NCBI RefSeq assembly: GCF_000242595.2
Contig: NC_017098.1
Location: forward strand, 1,612,001-1,676,000
Source of the DNA: Spirochaeta africana DSM 8902
GTDB lineage: Bacteria > Spirochaetota > Spirochaetia > DSM-27196 > DSM-8902
Direction of reading: 5' to 3'
DNA: 64,000 nt
A model generated the notes under the pieces. That model made no database searches. It had not been told where the DNA came from and was given only the letters and a program-made list of their open reading frames with translations. The translations under genes were made by a program, and so were the position numbers. Positions 33,829-42,039 of this stretch are shown here, in pieces. Numbering within the stretch: position 1 is the first letter of the stretch; the number at the start of each line of letters is the position of its first letter.

Positions 33829-34487
33829 TGGAGCGTAATCAACGATTTACCGCGGTTATCCTGAAACAGCGCCCTGTCGGGGAAACCCATGCCGGGCTCA
33901 CCATACTGTCACCCTCGCAGGGCCTGGTTTCGGTAATCGCCCATGGGGTGCATTCCGTCCGTGGCAGCCTGCGCGGCAAGATCGCCCCGTTTACTATTGC
34001 CGAGTTTGATATCTATCACGATCCGGTTAAAAACAGGCGCAAGGTAGCGGATATGGTCATCGATACCCAGCTGCCGGGAATCCGCGAAAATATCGAACGC
34101 TTCTACACCGCCAGTCTCTGGGCCGAGATTATTCTGAAGACCCATGGGGGTGGTGAAGCGGCCGGGTTCGTATACTCACTGCTGACCGAATCACTGCGTC
34201 TGCTTGATGAGTGTCGTCCGGAACAGATACGCCGGCTGTCGATTCAATTCCTGCTGCACTGGCTGGACGGGGTGGGTGGTATCGATGAGCGGTATCTGCA
34301 CCGCCTGCCAGCCCCGGTGCTGGCATATGTCCATCAGTCGCTCATGAGCGAACTGCCGCCTATGCTCGGATCACTGCTGGTGGAGGATCACGAAAAGCGG
34401 CTGCTGGGATGGTGTTACCGGCTGCTGCGCAGCGAGATCGAGCTTGATCTGAACACATTGCGTACCGGGGTCGGCATTATCGTTTAA
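33828..34487 (+). CDS. recO: DNA repair protein RecO
   Basis: Recombination mediator that helps load RecA on SSB-coated DNA with RecR. The 219-residue product begins with the OB-fold (FTAVILKQRPVGETHAGLTILSPSQGLVSVIAHGV) and LRGKIAPFTIAEFDIYHD, followed by the helical domain. The usual C-terminal zinc-finger cysteines are missing, and the protein is slightly shorter than E. coli RecO (242). GGAGGG lies three bases before the ATG. Its last four bases overlap the convergent nucleotidase gene. Confidence 0.88.
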   Translation: MERNQRFTAVILKQRPVGETHAGLTILSPSQGLVSVIAHGVHSVRGSLRGKIAPFTIAEFDIYHDPVKNRRKVADMVIDTQLPGIRENIERFYTASLWAEIILKTHGGGEAAGFVYSLLTESLRLLDECRPEQIRRLSIQFLLHWLDGVGGIDERYLHRLPAPVLAYVHQSLMSELPPMLGSLLVEDHEKRLLGWCYRLLRSEIELDLNTLRTGVGIIV

Positions 34488-34966
34488 TCCGGATACAGCC
34501 CTGACAGCTGCTCGATACTGGCCGCGGCAGAGGTATGATGAATGAACACCCCGCCGGCTGCTTCCCAGGCTTCAGCAAGCCGCTGGCGGTCATCCACCAG
34601 AATCGCCGTCATGCCGACTTGCCGTGCCTGTTCAGCCTGCAGATGCTTGTCCCGCGACATGCAGGTAATCACCGGCACCGTGCTGCCCAGCTCCCGGGCG
34701 CACCATTCCCGCTTCTGTGGCTCGGCCCAGCTGCCGCGCGGGAGTCCGGTCAGTATTGTCGGTGAGAGCCGGCGGGCAAACTCCCAGAGATCAGCCCCGT
34801 CAGGGGTCCAGTGCAGGCTGGCATAGAATCCCGGGGTTTTTGCCAGACGTGACCATAAGCGGGCCGGATGAAGCTCATGTGGCGGGGTTCCGAACAGTTC
34901 GACAACCGCACGATCAAAGTCCGCAAGTACCCCGTCAAGGTCAAGAAAGAGGGCGTAGTTTTTCAT
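34484..34966 (-). CDS. HAD-superfamily 5'(3')-deoxyribonucleotidase-like phosphatase
   Basis: The ATG at 34966 gives 160 residues; an in-frame extension to 35002 has no support. HAD motif I is FLDLDGVLADFD with both catalytic Asp residues, motif II is ILTGLP, and the C-terminal ITCMSRDKHLQAE and ILVDDRQRLAEAW supply the lysine and metal-binding Asp. The NT5C family dephosphorylates deoxynucleoside monophosphates. This fits the divergent neighbour, a pyrimidine-nucleoside phosphorylase acting on the products. Confidence 0.75.
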   Translation of the reverse strand: MKNYALFLDLDGVLADFDRAVVELFGTPPHELHPARLWSRLAKTPGFYASLHWTPDGADLWEFARRLSPTILTGLPRGSWAEPQKREWCARELGSTVPVITCMSRDKHLQAEQARQVGMTAILVDDRQRLAEAWEAAGGVFIHHTSAAASIEQLSGLYPD

Positions 34967-35024
34967 ATGGTCAATGTAGCAGATCCTGGTAATGCTCGTC
35001 ACGATCCGCTACAATAGCATTTCC

Positions 35025-36338
35025 ATGAATATACTTGATATCATTCGCAAGAAACGGAACGGTGAGCAGCTAAGCCCGCAGGAAATAGCCTTTTTTGTAC
35101 AGGGATATGTTGACGGCAGCATCCCGGACTATCAGATCAGCGCTCTGCTGATGGCGATTTTTTTCCGCGGGATGATTCCTGCCGAGATCAGCGTGCTGAC
35201 CCGCCAGATGATAGACTCCGGCCGGGTGATCTCCTTGCCGGAAAATCCTGGTCCGTACGTCGACAAGCACTCCACCGGCGGGGTTGGCGACAAGGTATCA
35301 CTGATTCTCGCGCCAATTGTTGCTGCCCTGGGTGTGCATGTCCCCATGATGAGCGGTCGTGCTCTGGGGCATACCGGGGGCACCCTGGACAAGCTTGACA
35401 GCATACCTGGCTATACCACCGCATTGTCCGAGGCAGACTTCGTACGGGTTCTAGGCAGCTGCGGATTTGCCATGACCGGGCAGAGCAAGGATATCGTCCC
35501 GGCAGACCGGCTTATGTATGCCCTGCGGGACGTTACGGCAACGGTTGAATCGATACCATTGATTACCGCAAGTATCCTGAGCAAAAAGTTCGCGGAAGGG
35601 GCCGATGCCCTGGTGTTCGATGTCAAGACCGGGCGCGGTGCTTTTATGGCTACCCTGGAGGATGCCGAACAACTGGCTGCCTCGCTGGTTCGCACCGCCG
35701 CCGAACTGGGCAAGACAGCATACGCAGTACTTACCGACATGAGCGTGCCTCTTGGCTATGCAGTTGGCAATTTTCTCGAGGTGGAGGAGTCAGTCCAGTG
35801 TCTTCAAGGGAATGGCCCAGATGATCTCATGGAGGTTACCCACAGCCTGGCTGCCTGCATGCTGCATGCTGCCGGAAAGGCAGACTCCCTGGTGCAGGGG
35901 CGCGAATTGTCGCGCCAGGCGGTTGCAGATGGATCTGCCCTTGACTGTTTTTACCGCAATGTCGAACTTCAGGGCGGTGATCCGAATCAGCTTCAGAAGA
36001 TGCTCGGCAGCTTTCGCGCGCCGGTTTCGCTGCCGGTTACGGCACGGTCCTCCGGCTGGGTAGCCGGGATTGATGCACTGGAGATCGGACTCGCCGGGAT
36101 TCCTCTCGGGGTGGGTCGCAGCAAAACCACTGATCAGGTTCGTCCGGATGTCGGGTTCATGTTTGATGTAACCCTGGGGGATCGGGTAGATTCGGGTGAC
36201 CGGCTGTGCACAGTATATGCGGCTGATCAGGCCTCGGCCGAGTCTGCTGCCGCCAGGGTTCTGGGCGCTGTAGAGCTTGCACCGGAACAGCCCGCCATCA
36301 GAGAATCATTGATCGTCAAGGAGATGCTCCCGAAATGA
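35025..36338 (+). CDS. Pyrimidine-nucleoside/thymidine phosphorylase
   Basis: Phosphorolysis of thymidine, deoxyuridine or uridine to base plus (deoxy)ribose-1-phosphate. With ATG 35025 the product has 437 residues. Characteristic are KHSTGGVGDKVSLILAPIVAALG, the family signature SGRALGHTGGTLDKLDSIPGY, and DVKTGRGAFM. No clear ribosome-binding site precedes the ATG; a TACAAT at 35010-35015 ends nine bases upstream. The recJ gene overlaps its stop by four bases (ATGA). Confidence 0.93.
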   Translation: MNILDIIRKKRNGEQLSPQEIAFFVQGYVDGSIPDYQISALLMAIFFRGMIPAEISVLTRQMIDSGRVISLPENPGPYVDKHSTGGVGDKVSLILAPIVAALGVHVPMMSGRALGHTGGTLDKLDSIPGYTTALSEADFVRVLGSCGFAMTGQSKDIVPADRLMYALRDVTATVESIPLITASILSKKFAEGADALVFDVKTGRGAFMATLEDAEQLAASLVRTAAELGKTAYAVLTDMSVPLGYAVGNFLEVEESVQCLQGNGPDDLMEVTHSLAACMLHAAGKADSLVQGRELSRQAVADGSALDCFYRNVELQGGDPNQLQKMLGSFRAPVSLPVTARSSGWVAGIDALEIGLAGIPLGVGRSKTTDQVRPDVGFMFDVTLGDRVDSGDRLCTVYAADQASAESAAARVLGAVELAPEQPAIRESLIVKEMLPK

Positions 36339-38452
36339 TCTGGGAAAAACCACCAATAGATCGCCAGCTGGTACGCCGGTTGGCCGAAAGCTACGAAATT
36401 TCACCCCTGGTGGCGGCGATCCTTGTCCGACGCGGTCTGACCGAGCCGGAGGATGTGCAGTTTATCCTCGAGGAGGATCTGCGCAGTCTGCACAATCCGT
36501 TTCTTTTCGAGGACATGGAGACTGCAGTCGACCGGATTATGGCTGCAATCGAGGAGGGGGAGCGCATCCTGGTTTACGGAGATCGTGATGCAGACGGCAT
36601 GACCAGTATCGCTCTCATGGTTTCCACCCTTGAGGAGCTGGGCGCGGATGTACGATGGCGCTTGCCAATGGGGGATGATCCCTATGGGCTCACCATCGCC
36701 GCTGTCGAGGAGTTTGCCCGCGATAGCGGCACCCTCATCATAACGGTGGACTGCGGCAGCACCAATGTGCAGGAGATTCGCCGGGCAGAGGATCTTGGTA
36801 TCGATACCATCGTGATCGACCACCATAATCTCCAGGAGGAAATACCCCCGGCGCTTGCCTTGATCAACCCCAAGGTTCCTGATTGCGGCTATCCTTTCGA
36901 CGGTCTGTGCGGCTGCGGTGTAACAGCCAAGGTGGTCTGGGCGTTGCAGTTTGCGCGTACCAACTGGTACAAGGAGCCGATCTGCTTGCTCCAGGTTACC
37001 CCGGGGAATGACTCGGTGATAGTCGATGCGGTAAAGCTTCGCAATCTGGTAGAGGTTGAGCGCATCAGAGAGTTCCTGGTTGCCGGTGTGGTGTCGATCC
37101 AGGATACCCGGTTGTTCGGTTTTTTGCAGGATCAACAGATTCTGGCCTATGATGTGCCGCCGCAGCAAAAGCTGCTGCAGCAGGTGTTCGGTCAGGGGGT
37201 CGAATTCCAGATGGTCGATACTGCCGAAGAGATTGCCGGGGTATTCCCCCCGCTACGCGGGAAAAGCCTGCTGCGCATGCAGCAAAAAAGCCGCAAGCGA
37301 CGTTTTACCGGCAGCGAAGACGAGATCGATACCTTCTGCACCCTGTTTCGTGCGTTTGTCTTTCGCAAGGATGAAATACTCGAGCGAAGACTGCAGTCCT
37401 CGCTGGATCTCGCGGCGATGGGAACGATCGCCGACATGATGCCGCTGCGCAACGAAAATCGCACCATAGTGAAAGCCGGGCTTCGAACCCTTGCCAATAC
37501 CCCTCGGCCCGGCTTACGGCGGCTGCTTGAGCTGCAGGGTGTCTCCGGAGTGGAGCTGAGTGCACAGACCGTTGCCTGGCAAGTGACCCCGGTATTGAAT
37601 GCTGGTGGACGCATGGGGCGACCGGACCTTGTGGTAAAGCTGTTGTTGAGCACCGAGCAGCACGAGGTGCTAAGCCTTGCTGATGAGGTTCGCGGCATGA
37701 ATGAGCAGCGCAAAAAAATCGGCAGCGATGCCTGGAAACGGATTCTTCCAGCCGCAAGAAAGAGCATCGAACGATTCGGGGATCGGCTGGCGATCGTGTT
37801 CGACCCGGGTATCCATCGCGGAGTTACCGGCATTCTTGCCGGTCGACTGGCCCGTACCCTGGGAATTCCCAGTGCGGTAGTAACCGAGGTCGAGAATCAT
37901 GCAGTGGGCTCGATACGCAGTTCGAACGGGGTGCCGGTCACCCCGATTCTTCGTGCTGTTGAATCGGTTTTTACCGACTGGGGCGGGCATGACTTTGCTG
38001 CCGGATTCAATCTGCCGAAAGCTGATGTAGACCAATTGCTTGCCGGTCTGGCCGCCGCTGCCGATGGCTTCCCGTTTGCTGAACAGAAAGAGGAAGTGTT
38101 GCAGATTGATGCCGAACTCCCTCATCAGTACCTCGAACCGGGGCTGGAAGCAATAGTATCGATCTTCGGCCCCTTCGGACAGGAGCACGATCAGCTGATG
38201 TTTCTCGGAAAAAATCTGCATATTGAACAGCTGGATATTGTAGGCAAGAGTGAACAGTCTCATGTCAAACTGCTGCTGGGGACCAGTCAGTACAAATGGC
38301 CGGCAATGTTCTGGAATGCCGCGGAGCGGGTAAACCAGGATTTCAGTAAGGGTGACAGGGTAGATGTGGTATTTCATCTGGGAAAAAACACCTATCAGAA
38401 CAAGACCATTCCGCAGCTTCTGATAGTCGACATCCGCCGGGTTAGCGCGTAA
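36335..38452 (+). CDS. recJ: Single-stranded-DNA-specific exonuclease RecJ
   Basis: 5'-3' single-strand exonuclease in recombinational and mismatch repair. The 705-residue product carries the DHH phosphoesterase motifs: YGDRDADGMT (81-90), TVDCGS (138-142) and DHHN (162-165), then CGCGVTAKVVWAL. The DHHA1 domain shows IHRGVTGILAGRLAR and the OB-fold region follows. It is larger than E. coli RecJ (577), with extra sequence between DHH and DHHA1 (about 220-345), as in other spirochaetes as far as I recall. Coupled to the phosphorylase gene by ATGA. Confidence 0.92.
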   Translation: MIWEKPPIDRQLVRRLAESYEISPLVAAILVRRGLTEPEDVQFILEEDLRSLHNPFLFEDMETAVDRIMAAIEEGERILVYGDRDADGMTSIALMVSTLEELGADVRWRLPMGDDPYGLTIAAVEEFARDSGTLIITVDCGSTNVQEIRRAEDLGIDTIVIDHHNLQEEIPPALALINPKVPDCGYPFDGLCGCGVTAKVVWALQFARTNWYKEPICLLQVTPGNDSVIVDAVKLRNLVEVERIREFLVAGVVSIQDTRLFGFLQDQQILAYDVPPQQKLLQQVFGQGVEFQMVDTAEEIAGVFPPLRGKSLLRMQQKSRKRRFTGSEDEIDTFCTLFRAFVFRKDEILERRLQSSLDLAAMGTIADMMPLRNENRTIVKAGLRTLANTPRPGLRRLLELQGVSGVELSAQTVAWQVTPVLNAGGRMGRPDLVVKLLLSTEQHEVLSLADEVRGMNEQRKKIGSDAWKRILPAARKSIERFGDRLAIVFDPGIHRGVTGILAGRLARTLGIPSAVVTEVENHAVGSIRSSNGVPVTPILRAVESVFTDWGGHDFAAGFNLPKADVDQLLAGLAAAADGFPFAEQKEEVLQIDAELPHQYLEPGLEAIVSIFGPFGQEHDQLMFLGKNLHIEQLDIVGKSEQSHVKLLLGTSQYKWPAMFWNAAERVNQDFSKGDRVDVVFHLGKNTYQNKTIPQLLIVDIRRVSA

Positions 38453-38461
38453 ACTACAGAT

Positions 38462-39415
38462 ATGAAACTGCTTGCTGCTTTTCTGGTCACCCTTCTGTTT
38501 TTTGTCTCCGCTGCGGCTGCCGCGGATTTCCAGGGGATTGTCCTGCCGGGATCCGAATCTGATTTCCCGCAGGGCGGGGCTATAGCCGGACATGTCGCCG
38601 ACACCGCCGGATCCGGGTATACCGTGCGCCTGGAAACTGCCAGTGGTGACACTGAGGTTCGCGTCCGGAGTTTTTCTGCCTACGGCATGGAATGGTTTGT
38701 GCTGCCGCTCAGGTTCGATCTGCCTCCTGACGATTATCTTCTGCGGGCAATTCCGCACGATCCATCAGCGGTGCAGCTTGATGCGATCCCGGTCACGGTC
38801 CGAAACCGGGACTTCCCCCGCCAGGAAATCAGACTTACGCGTGAGGTCAGTGATCTGCGACGTACGGTTGATCCGCGCAGGGAGGAAGAATCGGCCCGAC
38901 TGTGGGAGATACTCAGCACTACATCTGAAGACGCCCTCTATCATTTCGGGAGCATGATCATCCCGCTGAACGCCGACTATCGAACAACCAGCGATTTTGC
39001 CCATCAGCGGATCTTTCTGTATGACGATGGTACCAGTGCCCGCAGTGTGCACTGGGGCTGGGATCTGGCTGCTCCTACCGGGACAGAGGTTGTCGCACCT
39101 GGCGGCGGGCGGGTAGTACTCGCCAGCGACCGACTGATTACCGGTAACAGCATTGTTCTGGAGCACCTGCCAGGTATGTATTCCCTGTTCTACCATATGG
39201 ACAGTCTCGCAGTTGCAGAGGGCGATGTGGTGGAGCCTGGAGCCATACTTGGCACCGTTGGTTCTACCGGGGTTTCGACCGGACCACACCTGCACTGGGA
39301 GCTGCGGATCGCAACCGTGCCGGTGCAGCCGAATCACTTTCTTGAGCACCCATTGCTTGACACCGGGGCTGCTTTTCCGGATAATGTACCCTCGAATGGG
39401 CAACCGCACAGGTAA
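38462..39415 (+). CDS. Secreted M23-family (LytM) peptidoglycan endopeptidase
   Basis: The 317-residue product has a signal peptide (LLAAFLVTLLFFVSAAAAA, cleavage before DFQG), an N-terminal beta-rich region and an M23 domain from about residue 195. HWGWDLAAPTGTEVVAPGGGRVV contains the first His and Asp ligands, YHMD is present, and GPHLHWEL provides the remaining His residues, so zinc-dependent catalysis looks intact. It acts in the periplasm, cutting peptide cross-links or activating amidases. It starts nine bases after the recJ stop and has no clear ribosome-binding site. Confidence 0.88.
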   Translation: MKLLAAFLVTLLFFVSAAAAADFQGIVLPGSESDFPQGGAIAGHVADTAGSGYTVRLETASGDTEVRVRSFSAYGMEWFVLPLRFDLPPDDYLLRAIPHDPSAVQLDAIPVTVRNRDFPRQEIRLTREVSDLRRTVDPRREEESARLWEILSTTSEDALYHFGSMIIPLNADYRTTSDFAHQRIFLYDDGTSARSVHWGWDLAAPTGTEVVAPGGGRVVLASDRLITGNSIVLEHLPGMYSLFYHMDSLAVAEGDVVEPGAILGTVGSTGVSTGPHLHWELRIATVPVQPNHFLEHPLLDTGAAFPDNVPSNGQPHR

Positions 39416-39433
39416 TTTTTGCCCCGGAGGGAG

Positions 39434-39652
39434 GTGAGTTTTATCGCTCACATCAAGATTGATGACGCAGAGAATCTGGAAAAAGCCATCAAGCGCTTCA
39501 AGCGCATGGTAGAAAAAGAGGGAATCATCCGCGAGTGGAAGAAGCGTGAATACTACGAGAAACCCTCCACCATCCGTAACCGGAAAAAGAAATCAATGGA
39601 ACGCAAGATCCAGAAGAAGATTCGCAAGGCACAGAATTCCAAGAATTACTGA
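39434..39652 (+). CDS. rpsU: 30S ribosomal protein S21
   Basis: Small basic ribosomal protein. I start at GTG 39434, three bases after GGAGG; the frame is open to TTG 39419, but that would put the ribosome-binding site inside the gene. The 72-residue product reads [41 protein letters not shown], matching the S21 core, and ends in a lysine/arginine-rich tail. A strong intrinsic terminator follows. Confidence 0.9.
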   Translation: MSFIAHIKIDDAENLEKAIKRFKRMVEKEGIIREWKKREYYEKPSTIRNRKKKSMERKIQKKIRKAQNSKNY

Positions 39653-39670
39653 TGTTTCTGTTGCGTGTCA

Positions 39671-39700
39671 GCCACCTGAGCCTCAGGTGGCTTTTTTTTT
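39671..39700 (+). terminator. Intrinsic terminator after rpsU
   Basis: Perfect 9-bp stem gccacctga (39671-39679) / tcaggtggc (39683-39691), three-base loop, then nine T residues. It ends the plus-strand run that includes recJ, the M23 peptidase and rpsU. Confidence 0.95.
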
Positions 39701-39750
39701 GCTCGTATGGTGCACACCAAGCATCTGCAGACAATCCGCTGCCGTCACTA

Positions 39751-39779
39751 TTGTCTCTCTCCGGGAAGGCTGGTATCCT
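39751..39779 (+). promoter_or_regulatory. Candidate leaderless promoter of the lipoprotein gene
   Basis: TTGTCT (39751-39756), 17 bases, TATCCT (39774-39779). The -10 ends seven bases before the ATG at 39787 and no ribosome-binding site is present. Confidence 0.45.
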
Positions 39780-39786
39780 TACTGCC

Positions 39787-40437
39787 ATGCGAATGATTCT
39801 GGCCATATGTGGTGCAATGCTGTTACTTGGCTGTACCGGCGCCCCGCCGCAGCTTGATTTTCTGGAGCTCTACCCCCTGCGTACCATGGAACCGGACAGC
39901 GCTGTTTTTGGCTGGGAGCTGCACAGCCTCGCCAAGGTGTATGACGAGGATGGCTATAGCAACCTCGAATCGTTCTACCTGATCAACGATGAAAGATATC
40001 TGTACTGGGTCAGCGAGCGCGACAGCTGGCAGCTTGTCGAACTGAATAACGAAAACTGGATAGGTCTGGGGCGACTGGTAATCCCGGCGGCAGGCGATAT
40101 TCCCGGCACCTACCGGGGTGTGTTGACCGATGCATCCGGTGCACAGGCTGAACGCTCGGTAACCCTGCCGTCACCGCCGGATGATACTGCATTGCAGCCG
40201 CGTATGCAGATTGCAGACGGGGTGATCGAGCTGGAGAGTGAGCATGCAACGCATCGGATAACAGTCTACACTGCCGGCGGCAGATATATTGCAGCACATG
40301 ATACCGAGGAGAGATCGCTCCCGCTTGGACGTATCACCTCGCAGCGCGGTGAACTGCAGTTGTTTGTGCAGACAATTGAACCGGTACGTGGTTATCTGTT
40401 CCGTACCGGCCCGTACCGGATTCAGCGTCAGGAATGA
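39787..40437 (+). CDS. Putative lipoprotein of unknown function
   Basis: I start at ATG 39787, giving 216 residues with a lipoprotein signal (MRMILAICGAMLLLGC). A longer frame to 39652 runs through the rpsU terminator and is not credible. The mature part is beta-rich and acidic (ELYPLRTMEPDSAVFGWELHSLAKVYDEDGY, WVSERDSWQLVELNNENWIGLGRLVIP) and suggests an Ig-like fold, but I do not recognise the family. It has its own promoter after a terminator and overlaps the convergent ParB-like gene by ten bases. Confidence 0.7.
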   Translation: MRMILAICGAMLLLGCTGAPPQLDFLELYPLRTMEPDSAVFGWELHSLAKVYDEDGYSNLESFYLINDERYLYWVSERDSWQLVELNNENWIGLGRLVIPAAGDIPGTYRGVLTDASGAQAERSVTLPSPPDDTALQPRMQIADGVIELESEHATHRITVYTAGGRYIAAHDTEERSLPLGRITSQRGELQLFVQTIEPVRGYLFRTGPYRIQRQE

Positions 40438-41357
40438 AAAAACAACCGCTTCAGACGTCGGGCACCGTCTCTGAAGCGATCCTTCCAGCGTGGCCACCAA
40501 TCCTTACCATAACGCTCGGAGAAATCCATAACTGCCTGCTGGATCGGATAGGCCTCGCCGTATTTCTCTTTGAGTTCATGCCAGTGCCGAACAGCCCACA
40601 CATAGACATCAGCCGCGGTGCGGCCGGGGAAGCGCGCTGAAAGCCCGTGGGCAGTCACGATCTCGGTAATCGGCTTGAACACGTTTTCGTACCACGACTC
40701 GATCGCCTTTTCGAGCGGGATTTCCTCGGTGTAGTTCTGATTGATATAGTATTTATGTGCATAGATATGCTGGATTACCTCGGCGTAGCGCCCGGGAGCG
40801 CTGAACTCCAGGTCGTAATCGGGGACAACCTGGTGAAATGGTATGGTTGCATAGAACTGCTGTTTTTCATACTGCAGTACTGAGTGCAGCAGGTCATCCT
40901 TGGTCATATCCGGATGGATAGAGACCTCGGAGTTCAGGGATATGACCTCTGCATCGATTGCCTGGACCCCCTGCATGGCAGCAACAGACACGCGGTGGTT
41001 ACCGTCCCGTACAAAGTATACCCCCCCGATCTCGTAGAGCTGGATTGGCGGCAGAATGATACTGCTCAGATGGGCCTGGTCTACGCGAGCCCATCGGTTG
41101 CGCAGATGTTCGTGCCTGGGCAGGAAGCGCTTGTTGAAATCCCGGTAGCGCCCTTCGCTGCCGACAATCTTGTTGATCGGCACCACCTGCAGTCCCCGGT
41201 ACGACTCGCCACGCGGCTTCAGCAGCTCACGCACCTCATCGAGTGACAACAGGCTGTGGTCAGTAAGGCGCAGCAAGCTCAGTATCCGCGAAAACACCTC
41301 CCGGGATCGGGCTTTATTAAAATCTTCAAAGGCCTCGTTTTTCAATCGGTCACTCAT
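40428..41357 (-). CDS. ParB/Srx-fold protein of unknown function
   Basis: The ATG at 41357 has GGAGG six bases upstream, giving 309 residues. Residues about 60-150 form a ParB N-terminal-like domain with VVPINKIVGSEGRYRDF and VYFVRDGNHRVSVAAMQG, the DGNHR motif of ParB/sulfiredoxin folds. No helix-turn-helix partner domain is evident; the C-terminal half is helical and aromatic (WYENVFKPITEIVTAHGL, VWAVRHWHELKEKYG). So it is unlikely to be the chromosome-partitioning ParB. It overlaps the phosphoesterase gene by 8 bases. Its last codons include a terminator-like hairpin. Confidence 0.75.
   Translation of the reverse strand: MSDRLKNEAFEDFNKARSREVFSRILSLLRLTDHSLLSLDEVRELLKPRGESYRGLQVVPINKIVGSEGRYRDFNKRFLPRHEHLRNRWARVDQAHLSSIILPPIQLYEIGGVYFVRDGNHRVSVAAMQGVQAIDAEVISLNSEVSIHPDMTKDDLLHSVLQYEKQQFYATIPFHQVVPDYDLEFSAPGRYAEVIQHIYAHKYYINQNYTEEIPLEKAIESWYENVFKPITEIVTAHGLSARFPGRTAADVYVWAVRHWHELKEKYGEAYPIQQAVMDFSERYGKDWWPRWKDRFRDGARRLKRLFFHS
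40437..40478 (-). terminator. Terminator-like hairpin inside the 3' end of the ParB-like gene
   Basis: On the minus strand a 9-bp perfect stem (40470-40478 with 40447-40455), 14-base loop, then a TTGTTTTTT tract reaching 40437. The stop codon is at 40428-40430, so the predicted transcript end lies just before it. The stem codes for residues near the C-terminus (DGARRLKRLF). Confidence 0.55.
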
Positions 41358-42033
41358 AGCTTTCCTCCGTGTCGAGGACATAATGGTCGTATACATTGAT
41401 AATAGTCGTATCGTGATAATGATGTATACGCTGGGCATTAATGTCGTACAGATGTATATGCCCATGAAGCATAAACCGGGGACGGAATCGACGGATAAAC
41501 CAGCGAAACACCTTGAATCCGCGATGACATGGATCCGGACGATCCCCGATCTCGAAGGGTGATGCGTGGGTCAGCAGTATATCAAGGTACCGTCCATGCA
41601 CGACCCGATTCCAGATCAGCCGCGGCAGCATCCGCAGCATTTTGGCAAGCATCTGCAGTTCAGTGAACTGATTCAGTCCATTGTTGTAGCGTTTGCTGCC
41701 GCCCAGGCCTGCCAGTATCAAGCCGTTCCTCCGGACAACCCGGCCGCCAATATAGGTGCTGCCGAAATAGTTGCGCAGGTTGGGCGAGAGACTGGGGGTG
41801 AGCCTGGTAAGATTGCGGGGTGCACCGCCACGACGGAAACGGTACAGTTCCTGCAGGTTGTGATTGCCGAACACAAAGAGTACCGGCTTGTTCAGCACGC
41901 TGGACAGGAATCCGAGGTATTCCATTGGCAGATCCCCAGCACTTATCACCATCTCTACCGAATCGAATCGTTCTTTGGCATTTACGCTGTATACCAGCGG
42001 GTCAATATGATCGGCGACGCACAGTATTTTCAT
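41350..42033 (-). CDS. Calcineurin-like metallophosphoesterase
   Basis: A 227-residue cytoplasmic metallophosphoesterase. ILCVADHIDPLVY holds the first metal ligands, SAGDLPMEYLG, FVFGNHN, LTHASPFEIGD and LHGHIHLYD the rest, so the dimetal site appears complete. Family substrates range from phosphodiesters to nucleotides; none can be chosen here. It starts seven bases after the TPR gene stop and overlaps the ParB-like gene; the three are an operon. Confidence 0.85.
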   Translation of the reverse strand: MKILCVADHIDPLVYSVNAKERFDSVEMVISAGDLPMEYLGFLSSVLNKPVLFVFGNHNLQELYRFRRGGAPRNLTRLTPSLSPNLRNYFGSTYIGGRVVRRNGLILAGLGGSKRYNNGLNQFTELQMLAKMLRMLPRLIWNRVVHGRYLDILLTHASPFEIGDRPDPCHRGFKVFRWFIRRFRPRFMLHGHIHLYDINAQRIHHYHDTTIINVYDHYVLDTEESYE

Positions 42034-42039
42034 AAGGTG

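Noticed and set aside
39652-39786. Upstream extension of the lipoprotein gene into the rpsU terminator
   Set aside because: The extension would translate through a strong terminator hairpin; the ATG at 39787 starts a clean lipoprotein signal and has a promoter just before it.
40428-41357. Chromosome partitioning ParB with parS
   Set aside because: Only the ParB/Srx-like fold is present; there is no helix-turn-helix, no parA neighbour and no parS-like palindrome found.
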